Of a stretch of DNA of 64,000 nt, positions 11,881-23,400 are shown piece after piece (within the stretch, counting starts at the first letter, position 1; every line of letters begins with the position of its first letter). The DNA is from Calamus simplicifolius (Eukaryota > Streptophyta > Magnoliopsida > Arecales > Arecaceae). The DNA is taken from assembly GCA_900491605.1 (NCBI GenBank), contig UESW01004624.1, forward strand, positions 505,036 to 569,035, read 5' to 3'. The position numbers were made by a program, and so were the translations under genes. The notes beneath the pieces were generated by a model. That model was not told where the DNA came from. It saw only the letters and a list, made by a program, of their open reading frames with translations, and did not search any database.

Positions 11881-13119
11881 TTAGAAGGGGAAGCCCTTGT
11901 GCTTGACCGACCGCGACGACTCTGCCAACCGTCCCGACCCCTTGACGCTGGCGTAGTACTCCATGAGAGCCCCCCGGTGACGTCCTCCTGGTGGCACCGC
12001 ACGAACACTTTGAGGAAGCGCGGCTCATTCATCCTCATCGCCGTAACGAGGGCGGACCCCTTAATGCTGGGCTCGAGGCCCATCTCTTGCAGCTTAAGGC
12101 CGAGTAGGTACCGCGGCCTGAGCACCTTGTCGAGGTTGCAGTAGAGGAGGAGGGGCTGGTCGAGGACGATGCGGGGAGGGAGCTTCATAGTCCCCACGAT
12201 GTAGGTCATGTTCCGTTGGACCTTGTCGACGGAGAGGGTGAGCACGTTGGGGGTGCGGGCGAAGAGCCCCATCACCTCGTCTGGCGAGAAACCGAACTTC
12301 TCAAGGTTCGCGAGCTTGGCGCGGAGGGTCTCGAGGCGGGAGACAGCAACGATGGAGAGGGCATACTTGTACATCGCGGCCGCGGTGGGGAGGCGGGTGC
12401 GACGGATGAGATCGAGCTTCTCGTCGTCGAAGGAGGAGCGGGGGATGATGGTGGGGCGGGAGACGAGGAGGCGGCCGAGGTCGCGGCGGGCGACACCGAG
12501 GGCCTCGTAAAGCTGGACGCAGGGGCGCATAGAGCGGTCGACGTCGTAGGTGAGGATGGAGGGGTTGCGGATGACGGCGTGGCGGAGGGCGGCGTCGGAG
12601 GGGAAGAGGGTGCGAAGGAATTCGAGGCGGACGTCGAGGCTGAGGGCGAGGCGGCCGAAGAGGAAGCGGGGGCGGCAGGTGATGATGCGGACGAGGTCGG
12701 GGCCGAAGACGCCGAGGCCGCGCAGGACCTGGAGATTGGACTGGAGGGCCGGAAGGCTCATGCGGCGAAGAGCGGGGCGGCGGTCCAAGATCTGAGAAAC
12801 CTCGGACTCGGTGCAACCCCACCGCCGGAGCACATCGGCGCGTCTGTGGGGTATGGTCCTCTTTCTTCATCTTGGGACTGGGAGGGGAGGGCGAGGCCGT
12901 TGTTTAGGGTTTCAGTCTCGACGCCTTCACCGGCACCAGCTGGGTACGAGGAGGCAACGGAGGAGCGGGAAAGGTAAGGGATGGCGCCGGTGCAGAGGAG
13001 GAAGATAGGGCCGACGCCGACGCTGCTGAAAGGAGGAGGAGGAGGACTGGGGACGAGGATAAAGGAGCGGCAGCGACGGTAAAAGAGGCTTGTGAAAGGG
13101 CGGCGGCGGCTGCGCTCAT
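11881..13119 (-). CDS. MTERF: mTERF-family organelle transcription/RNA factor, frame-shifted at both ends
   Basis: mTERF proteins are helical-repeat nucleic-acid-binding proteins that act in plastids or mitochondria on transcription termination, RNA processing or splicing. The core (12833-11970, from DVLRRWGCTESEVSQILDR) shows repeated mTERF motifs: an LGVFGPDLVRIITCRPRFL unit, AVIRNPSILTYDVDRSM, LLVSRPTIIP, LEKFGFSPDEVMGLFART and VLDQPLLLYCNLDKVLRPRY. Upstream, the ATG at 13119 opens a Ser/Ala-rich, transit-peptide-like frame (MSAAAAALSQASFTV) that stops at 12904 before joining the core. Just before the core its own frame has a stop (TGA) and no ATG. Near 11965 an apparent 2-bp insertion shifts the end out of the frame reading MEYYASVKGSGRLAESSRSV, which ends in TAA at 11883-11881. 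Either it is a pseudogene or these are sequence errors in GC-rich DNA. The family call is firm; the exact subgroup is unknown. Confidence 0.85.
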
Positions 13120-13965
13120 ATCTCCTGCAGCAGCGTGATCATCACCACATCAGCAATTTTTGCGTCCGGAAGAGGAGATGAACGCCCCCACCCCCCACCC
13201 CAAATTGAATGTTGATGGTGGGGACGCCTTAACTTCTTCAGCGAAGAGAAAAGGAGCGTCCCTAGCGCCCCCGAGTCCAAACTCGGACAGCTGCGGGGCA
13301 GCTACCCCCAACCAAAATAATAATAATAATAATAATAATAAAACTCTAGGGCTAGCGAAGCGTTCCTCCATCACAGCGCCAAAGCGAAATTAGGACGCCA
13401 AGCTGCTGAGGAAGCTACAGTAAACTGGAAATTCTACAAGATCCAAGCATCCAGAAGGAGATATCCCACGTCAACAGGAGAAATATGAAGAGGTTTGCCG
13501 TAAGTAGACAAGGTATTACACGATCTAAACACCAGGAGAAACCAAGATACCACATTGGTACTGACTACAGGGAGGTCTCTCTGAGAAACAAACTCCATAA
13601 ACAGATGCACTATTTATTTCTGTTTGCAATGTGACCCTCATATATGGCGTAATAAGCAAAAACAAATGGAATCAATATAATTGATGGTCCCACTTACCAA
13701 GACCTGATTCTATCTATTTCACTTTGAGACCCCACAGAAAAGCATTCTATCAACATTTGCAAAAGGAAAAACAAAAAATAAAGAGAAAAGAAAAGGAAAA
13801 AAAAAAAAGCTAACAGAAATGAACGTACACTTTGATCAACAGATGATGTCGACATCAAATTATTAATTCATGCTAGACATCTGACTCTCCTTGAGCTCTC
13901 AGGAAAAGCATGAAGCTAAAAGTGTTTAGATTGTTCATCGTGTGAAGGTAACAACTTTCTCACCG
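13120..13965. other. Spacer between mTERF and SPX4, with (AAT)n
   Basis: Short spacer between two genes on the same strand. It includes an AAT trinucleotide run at 13318-13340 and a poly-A stretch at about 13795-13808. It probably contains the mTERF promoter and the SPX4 3' UTR; no further gene is seen. The minus frame rich in leucine at 13150-13374 is a translation of the AAT run. Confidence 0.6.
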
Positions 13966-14435
13966 CTAGTCACCAGAATGTGCACTCTCTTGATCAACAT
14001 CCTGATTCTGTGAGGTTGTTAGAGAGTTGGAAGCTGAGTTTTCAGCTGTAACAGCTCCAGAACCATCACTGTCATCTTGGCCATGAAAGAACTGTGCAAG
14101 AGATAAAGGATTATAGGTGGAGCTGGCTTTGCGAAGGCCTTGTATTGCTTTCATTGCAGCCAGAGTGCTTCGATATACATCCATGGTATCCTCTCGGACA
14201 GATGAAGCATCTAGGTTATGCATATCATTTGATGTCTCCCTCTTTTCTGGTGAACCTGATTCAATGACCTCTGCTTCTAATGGGAAGAGAAGCTCCAGAT
14301 TGGCTTCGCACTCACGGACTAACCGTGTGAGGGGTTCTGTCGTGAAGAAGGGCTGATGAAGTGCACGTTGAGTGAAGGGCAGACTCAACAATCCCCCAGT
14401 TCTCTTGTCATACTTCTTTAATATTTTCACAAGCC
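13966..14435 (-). CDS. SPX4: SPX4 exon 3
   Basis: Acceptor TTTTAACAG at 14436; the exon reads GLVKILKKYDKRTGG, then TTEPLTRLVRECEANLELLF, and ends ...ESAHSGD with TAG at 13968-13966. It holds the last SPX helices and the acidic, Ser-rich C-terminal tail. The 89-bp intron 2 is 14436-14524. Confidence 0.93.
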
Positions 14436-17400
14436 CTGTTAAAAGAACGTAGCCTTGTGAATCTTTTGACTTTTCTTAATACATACCCAACTGGTAAGGA
14501 ATATGGAATATCAAGATGTTGTACCTGCAAAATTAAGCGAGCTATAGTTCTTCAAAAGTACCATCTCCCCGTGGATGGTCACAAAGGCTTTACGGATCTC
14601 CAACATCTCCTCACTGAATTCACTTTCAGAGGTAAACGCTCCATTCTTTCTGGCCCTCACCCTCTCAATCCTTTCCTTAAGCTCCTACATGAAAGCATTG
14701 GAAACGAAAAAGAATGATATCAATAAAGAGAAGGACAGGAGTGGGGAAGGGGTGGTCTTGCTTCTTAAGCAAGAGCTGAGATGAGGACACAGGTCCATCA
14801 CAGAGATGAACTCTGAAAACTAGAATTAAATAGTGTTTGCTGTATCTGAAAATTTTACCAAACTCCAGTATTCTGCAATTGAAAAATAAGCTTGTCAAAA
14901 GGATGAATATAAAAAGAATTTCAGCTGGCATTGACATTGATGTCAGCAATAATCAACAAATAGTGAAACATCAACACAGTTGATATACGTATATATTACT
15001 AATTGACTACAGAGCAAAGAAAAATCCAAAATCAACTTAATAAACGAGTAAATGCCAACACTTGAAACCTAATAGGTTAAAATAGTAGACATCGAGCGTG
15101 GATTTGTAAATGCAAAGAAAAAATTGTAGACTGGCAGGTAATACCAAGTACTAAGGCCTTAAGCTTCCACAGGATTATAACTTTAAAATAACATGATTTG
15201 AATCTTCGCATCTAAACTTTAAAGGTTCAAAGAGAAGCTTGCAGTATGAGGAGGACATTTTTACCCCTAAGTGCACGCTATCTTGATCCTGCCATCTTTT
15301 GCCCAATCTCATAACCTATTCTTTAACCACTCTATGATTCAAATAAGAGAAATCCAGAGAAGTTTTCATTAAAAAGTCATAAAATCAAAGCTAAGGGAGA
15401 ATACTATCTGCTGAAGTGGGTGAAGTGGCCAGACTCCTATAATGGAAGGGTCATAAGGTGGACAAGATAAGAACCAATCAATTAGAACTGTTCCAACGGA
15501 ACTATTTGTCCTCTTTAAAGGGAGGTCCCCAGTAACTACAGAACCTTTGAAATGGGAATAGATTTTAAGGTGAGAAAAGCAGTCAAGTCTGATTCTTTGG
15601 CACAGGCCAGCTTCCATCAAAGAAGCTCAAACGTTTCTTAGTTGCTTCAAAAAGAAAACAGCAATTCACATGGAAAGGGTGATGAAGCGACTGGTCTCCT
15701 ATCCTGTCGACAGACCAACTTGAGTATGTCAAGGAATTGCTTCATTGCTTTTGCTGTTTGAAGAAAAAGATTTGCCCTAATTAGCCGCTGGAATGTGGTA
15801 AAGAAGGTGGCAAGAAATTGATACTCATTTCAGTTTCATTGGCATTTCTTGGTTGGCAACATTACATGTTAACTTGGAATCATTAAACGAAGTGCATTTG
15901 ATTTGGAACCACATTAGAGCAGACACTAGATATGTATAACATATGGACCCCCAGTTCCATGCTTCCATACAAGGGAAGAAGGCGAGGGATATGTTGCAAG
16001 CAAATGCATAAATATTCTTTTTTGAGTGAGGTGGGTGTGGAAGGTGTATTTATGGTGCAGCATCAGTGCAAATATATTTTTGGCACTCAAAAGAGTGGAC
16101 ACTTTTAATATATGCCCATTTTTTATTTTTGAAATCTACTTCTCCTGCATCAATATATAGGCTATCAAGACACTATTGATGATAAACCATCAAAAAATGC
16201 ATAGCAATCACATTAAATTAAGAGTGTGAGCCTTAGTGCAACGATAAGATTGTTTTATTGTGATACGGAGGTTATACATTTTAACTACAGAAATATCCTC
16301 TCTGTATGTAGGCGTGAAGTTGACTCTTCCCAAACCCCACAACAGTGGAAGCCTCATGCACTAGGCTGCCTTTTTTATCACATGCTTTAGATTAGCACCC
16401 CAAGTCTTTTACAATATCAGAGAGGATTTCTAAGATTATTTTATAAGCCTCACCTAAAAGACCAGTCATTAGTAAATCTATAAAAAATCGTGTACATCAT
16501 CATTCCTGGGCAAGAATGAAGATAACAATCAGATTCCAAAGACAATGTCATCACACTGCTATCACAGTACAATTAAAAGGATCCTGATACCTTATCCATA
16601 AAATGTGATAGAATAATGGTAAAAATAAAGTACTATCATCTACGGGTAAGCATGGGTTAGGTTGATTCTAGACCAGAATCTAAAACCAGCCCAATCAAAA
16701 TTGGTTCCAAGATTTTGAAACAAAAATTGAACCAACCCCATCTTGGAACCAACCTAGAATAAATCCAATCAGACCACTTCAAGAGTAGAACAATTTTCTT
16801 TTCCTTTCTGTCTGTGTTAATTTGAGATTTTTTTTGCTACCTTTTTTTTGTCATTTTTGATAGACTCACAAGTTCTTTCTTAGATATAGAAGCTAGGTGA
16901 GAGTCATCATAGAAATACTTAGGGGACTTACAACATCAATAAAAATCAGGTTTTTAAAAATTATTTATCTTTTTTCTCCTTTCATTCTCATTAAATTTTT
17001 TTTTTTTTTTTGAAATTAGTAAACAGCTATCCTTACAGATTGAAGGCCCAAAAGGGAAAAAAAAAAAAATTTAGGGGAAAAACTAACAAATCAAAGCCTA
17101 ACAAAGATATTCTTCTCCTGAAAGCTGAGAGCTAGAGCTTCAAGGCCTGATGTAGCATGAGGGAGAGGAAAGTTGAAGCTTGCCAATGCTAAGGAGTTGG
17201 GCGCTAAGAAAGTGATGAAGAGGATTTGGACCTTCAGGTTTGATATGAGAGTTTAAAAAAAGGGTGCATCTTTTTAATTTTTAATTTTTTAATCATTTGT
17301 TGCATGTCTAATATCTAATGCCTTTTTTTTGTTATATTTAATAAAAAGGAGATATATTGTATTTGATGACTAATCCAAAACTCAAGATCTCTCAATAAAG

Positions 17401-20400
17401 ATTGTAGATAACTCGTGAGATGTATTTGATGTCTTAGATTCGACCCTTGGAGCACTTAATTTTTTTTAAAAATAATCCAAAATAAAGAAGGTGGTCAATT
17501 TAGGTTAGAACCAAGGAACCGACCCTTGAAACCAAAAATAGATTTGAAGGAGATCGATTTCAGGGTTCTAGATCTAGAACTGATCCCATCAACACTCTGA
17601 ACCAAACCAACCCAATTCCATCATATTGGGTTGGCATCAATTCTTGAGTTACCCTAATTTATTGCTTACTCCTATCATCTTTCCTTTTTGCATAAAGGAG
17701 AAGGCAATTTTCACTTTCTAGTGTGACAATTCCTATGTTACATCGGCTTGGGAACAAGTTTTGGTTGTAGACACATGTCTAAGTGTTGATCCTTTTAATT
17801 TTAAAAATATCTTCTTATTGATCAATACATAGGTTTCATACAATTATGTGTTTCTGAATGTCAGGTGCAAGTATTTTAGCATAAGCCAAAGGGTCTGGGT
17901 AACATAAACTGGTCTCCAACTAAGTAATTTTTCTATAATTTTAGCTCAAGTCTTGACAACATCTCGCTAACAAATTACAATGAACTTTATCAAGCCTTCT
18001 ACTCACTTCACCTCTGTTTTGTTACCTCTAACGCCAATATCCTTGATCATCCTTGAACTCTACTTCCCCTCCTACTAGATGCCTAAGAAACATGGTTACC
18101 AAACCAGGAAATTTGTCTCCATTCTATTACTTCTCTTTAAAACATTTCTTGTACCTGTTCAATTATCTTCAAGTAAATCAACATACTCCTCAGCAACTTA
18201 TCATACTCCTATCCACTACAATGAAGCAACATACAGAAAAGAAGACTATGCATCTGCAATAATGTCACCAAGAAAACATCAAGCAAAAAAGCAGCCTTGA
18301 AAGAAAGGAAACTAAATAATGCCCATGATGCTCAAGGCTTCATCAATATATTTGATTGGAAAATTAATTTAAAATAATGATAGGCCATGGCAACACTGCA
18401 GATGCTCATTGTTGGCTAGTTTCTGCTACAGAGATAACATAAAATTTTCTACTTGTCATTGCCATCCAAATCAAGGCATCTTTTGGAGCAAAAAGACAAG
18501 GAACAAAAAGAGAAAGAGAAAAAGGCAGATGATCATTCCACCATAGAAACTGTTGCAGCTTAAAAGAGACATGAGGAAATAATTTTCTGAAAGATCCAAA
18601 ATGAGATCTCAAACTTACCAGTGTTCAGCATTACTAGAGAGGGACACATCCAGAAGGGTACAAAAGACAATTCCCCTTTGTTCAACCATGCATCCACAGT
18701 ATCCATATAACAATTTTTTATATAAAAAAAAAAAAACATGGCCCATAGCATGCAGGAGAAAGAAATTGCAACATTGAAGAGTTGGGTTCCCTTTCTCTGT
18801 GCTCAATGAATGTCCAATGTACACATCATAACACATGAAAGATTCTCCTCCACAATCTTAAAAGTTTTCTTATAGCAAAATTCAAGCTTTCCTTTAACAA
18901 AGTTTCAGCTTTAGCAATTGGCATATATTATTAACCAGATATATCCTCCCTTGATCAGTATCTTATCAAGTATTTTATGAATGAGTCATCACAGAATTAA
19001 TGCTCCACGTAATTTGATTACATTCGGAATTAGAAAAACCTATCTAGATCAAGCAACTCCAGATTGATGGTCAGAACTTTGGACAGGTGGCCCATTAAAT
19101 CGAAGATGAAATCTCCTCTCTATTCTCTACTGCCAAAAGCATTATCTCAGTCGCTAGCATTGTGGACACCTTGGCTCTTCTCATGTATCAAATCGAGACC
19201 AACCATCATCCTCTAGTGGAATACCAGTTAACTCAATCTAGTGGAATACCAATTAACTAAATTTTCCCATGGGGCTTAAAGAAATCACACGGATGTATAT
19301 TCGGTTGCTGACTGTTTTAATCCCTAGGTAAAGCAAATACCACAAAAATCACCTCAAGTATGAGGATTGGAGATCCATCACCTCATCTGCAACTTCACTC
19401 TAAAGCTAGGATCCTGGAAACCTGAGCACCAGCAGAAGAAAGCTTCCAACGTAACTCTTTTAAGGCAGAGAATGCCATGCTTAGATTTATCCAATGAGCA
19501 AATTCTTTCATTCCATGCGCTGAGCTCTCACAAGCACCAGACGATCCCCCACTCGGAAATAAATCATCCTATCCACATCTCTGATATCTCCCTTGGCACT
19601 TTTTTGCCGTCTTCCATCCTTGAATGTTCCTCCTATATCTCAACCGTTGGATTTCTCCTCAATCCCAATCCTCTTGTTACCCCAAATTATATTTGATGGG
19701 GCCAGTTAACCCCATGGCATTAAGCTATTAGGAGATCATTGGCAACGAGATCATTCGCGGGATGGACGAATCGAAACCATCTATCATGGATCGCTTTCAA
19801 CCAGATTTAATCTTACAACACATAATTATTCCCATATAAGCTTAACATTGGATTAATGATCTACCACCTCGTATATCGGATAATAAGATAAATGCGAAAT
19901 TCTCTGTAACGGAAGTTGATGTTGTCGTCAAGCGGAACGATGCGGGAGAGCCGGGTGGGGCGAAGCCAAGTAACAGTATTCCAACACACGGGGAGGAGAA
20001 TAAGAGCCATGTTGAACTTTAGCGTCTCGGCGACGTCTTTTGCCATGGTGGGGCAATACCCCATTACCTCGAGCGCGTATCTATTCCTGTACTAAATAAA
20101 CTTTCATGTGAAAAGCCCTGTTAGGTTTTGGCTCAATGCCTGGCTGTAGTTTAGGTACGTGTCATTTTGGAAGCAGTAGCGTTTCCGGTCGCCATAGCTG
20201 CCAGCCAACCACATTCCAAAGTTACTAATATGACACTGCATTACGTGCATGGGATTGCATGCTCGTAATTAGGCTTCAATGGAAGAGAGAGGAATCTTGA
20301 AGAACATTACAAGACCTTTTTACAAGATGGTAAGATGGTCAGCCTGTGGCCATTAAGAAACTCACAGTCTCAAGCTTAGTGAAGTCCCAAGAAGATTTGG

Positions 20401-23400
20401 AGCGGGAGGTCAAGAAACTGGGGAAAGTAAGACACCCCAATCTTGTTTCCCTCAACAGTTACTATTGGACTCTACCATGGCAGCTCCTCATACATGAGTT
20501 TGTCGGTGGGGGGAACTTACACGGACACCTCCATGAAAGCCCCTCCTTGACCTCGCTTACATGGCAAGAGAGGGCGATCGTGTAATCCAAGAGAGGGCGA
20601 TCGTGTAATCATGTGATTGTCAGTGGGGAAAGGATCGCTGCTCCCCGATTCCGCAGCGGCCTCTTCCACGGCTGCTCCCCGAGTCTAAGCAGCCTCCTCC
20701 TTGGCTGCTCCCTGAGCCCTCCAGCGGCCTCTTCCACATGCTTTATGCTCTGGAAGGCCTCCTTCAGATGGACTGCCACACGTCGTCGATGAGCACAGGC
20801 CCGGGAGGGCATCCCCTGTTGGCTAGGGTCTTGACGCCTGTCGGGTGCGCCTTGAGGTAGAAGGCATCCCAGGTGCACCATCCGAGCTTGTCGACGATGC
20901 TCGGAGGAGACTTGTCCTCCAGGGGGTTGAGGGTCCCTAGATGGGATTGGACCGCCCGCATCGCATCCTTCACCAGGATGTAAGGATCTTCACCCGCATG
21001 TGAGCACAAGGAGGTCCCGAAGAAGGAACTTCTGAGAGGCGGTTGTCTATGATGGCCCTGTCATTCTCGGCGGCTCGAGCTCTCAGCGGCTCTAAGCCGT
21101 CCATCCTCGGTAGTCTTCGGACTCCCTCAAACTTCCCAGTGGCCAGCAGCCAGGTCCGGTCGTCTTTCCTCGACGGCCAGCTGGTTTCTCTCCCTCTCTC
21201 GTCGTCGTCAACGGCCATGACGGCCCATACATGCACGTAAGGGAGACTGAGCGGTCTCAAACAGGTCCCAGGCGGCCCCTGTTTCCTACCACAGCATCCC
21301 AGGCGGCCTTTCTCCCTTCACGGCAGCCACGAGCCTCCCCGACGGCTCGTCTTCATCCCAAGCGGCCACAATGGTCCCAGACAGCCCCTGTTTCCTGCCA
21401 CATGGCGGCCCCGAGCGTTCCCAGGCAGCCACAGTGGTCCCAGGCGGCCCCTGTTTCCTACCACGAGCGTCCCAGGCGGCCCCTGTTTCCTACCACAGCA
21501 TCCCAGGCGACCTTTCTCCCTTCACGACAGCCACGAGCCTCCCCGACGGCTCGTCTTCATCCCAGGCGGCCACAGTGGTCCCAGGCGGCCCCTGTTTCCT
21601 GCCACATGACGGCCCCGAGCGTTCCCAGGCAGCCACAGTGGTCCCAGGCGGCCCCTGTTTCCTACCACGAGCGTCCCAGGCGGCCTTTCTCCCTTCACGG
21701 CAGCCACGAGCCTCCCCGACGGCTCGTCTTCATCCTAGGCGGCCACAGTGGTCCCAGGCGGCCCCTGTTTCCTGCCACATGGCGGCCCCGAGCGTTCCCA
21801 AGCAGCCACAGTGGTCCCAGGCGGCCCCTGTTTCCTACCACGAGCGTCCCAGGCGGCCTTTCTCCCTTCACGGCAGCCACGAGCCTCCCCGACGGCTCGT
21901 CTTCATCCCAGCAGCCACAGTGGTCCCAGGCGGCCCCTGTTTCCTGCCACATGACGGCCCCGAGCGTTCCCAGGCAGCCACATTGGTCCCAGGCGGCCCC
22001 TGTTTCCTACCACGAGCGTCCCAGGTGGCCTTTCTCCATTCACGGCAGCTACGAGCCTCCCCGATGGCTCGTCTTCATCCCAGGCGGCCACAGTGGTCCC
22101 AGGCGGCCCCTGTTTCTTGCCACATGACGGCCCCGAGCGTTCCCAGGCAGCCACAGTGGTCCCAGGCGGCCCCTGTTTCCTACCACGAGCATCCCAGGCG
22201 GCCTTTCTCCCTTCACGGCAGCCACGAGCCTCCCCGACGGCTCGTCTTCATCCCAGGCAGCCACAGTGGTCCCAGGCGGCCCCTGTTTCCTGCCACATGA
22301 CGGCCCCGAGTGTTCCCAGACAGCCACAGTGGTCCCAGGCGGCCCCTGTTTCCTACCACGAGCGTCCCAAGCGGCCTTTCTCCCTTCACGGCAGCCACAA
22401 GCCTCCCCGACGGCTCGTCTTCATCCCAGACGGCCACAGTGGTCCCAGGCGGCCTCTGTTTCCTACCACGAGCATCCCAGGCGGCCTTTCTCCCTTCACG
22501 GCAGCCACGAGCCTCCCCGACGGCTCGTCTTTATCCTAGGCGGCCTCCGTGATAACGGCCTCCGTGATAACGACCTCGGCGATCCCAGGCGGCCCCGAGC
22601 GTTCCTGGGCGGCCGCAGTGGTCCCAGGCGGCCTTTCTCCTTCACGGCGGCCATGAGCATCCTAGCCGGCCTCATGCATGCATAGGTCCGAGCAATCCCA
22701 GGCGACCACAGTGGTCCCAGGCGGCCTTTCTCCCTTCATGGCAGCCATGAGCATCCTAGCCGGCCTCATGCATGCACAGGTCCGAGCAATCTCAGACGGC
22801 CACAGTGGTCCCAGGCGGCCCCTGTCAGATCGTTCTTGGCGGCTCCCGAGCAGTCCTAGACGGCCCCGACCCAGTCGATAACAGCCTCACCGGACCCCAA
22901 GTCTCGAGCTTCCTCGATGGCCAAAAGCAGCCTTGGCGGCTCCCGAGCAGTCCTAGACACCCGCGGCCTCAGTCGATAACGGCCTCACCGGACCCAAGTC
23001 TCGAGTGGCCCTTCCTTAGCGCCCTCCAGGTAATCCTTGACGGCCTCAGTCCATGGCTTAGACTAAGGTCTAATTAATGAGGGCGGTACGAATATGAGAC
23101 TTTCCAAATTAAAAGGGTACGGCTCGGACACACGTGGGCCCTACAGTAACTATCCATCATATCATCTTCTGGATTCATAAACTGTGGCCATGTACTTTAA
23201 TGAGATAATTAAATGGCCATCTGTCTCTGATGAGATGACGCATGTAGCTCTGACATTCCACTAAGAGGTAAGCTTTATCGAAAGTTATCATTTATCATAA
23301 AAGTCTTAACAAGTGGCAGTATTTTGAGCCTCACATATGTCAGTCCTGACATTTTACCCATCAAAAGTCCTTAGTCATCATGACACTTCAGCCACTCAGA

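Noticed and set aside
12216..12977. 253-codon plus-strand open frame rich in Glu/Gly/Asp
   Set aside because: Antisense shadow of the GC-rich mTERF gene; composition follows from the opposite strand.
13150..13374. Leu-rich minus-strand frame resembling a signal peptide
   Set aside because: The leucines come from the (AAT)n microsatellite.
18079..18300. 73-codon frame with hydrophobic head in the SPX4 intron
   Set aside because: No promoter, homology or conserved motif; chance open frames of this size are common in such DNA.
21231..22300. ~300-codon overlapping open frames
   Set aside because: Arise from the 173-bp tandem array; several frames are open at once and none resembles a protein family.
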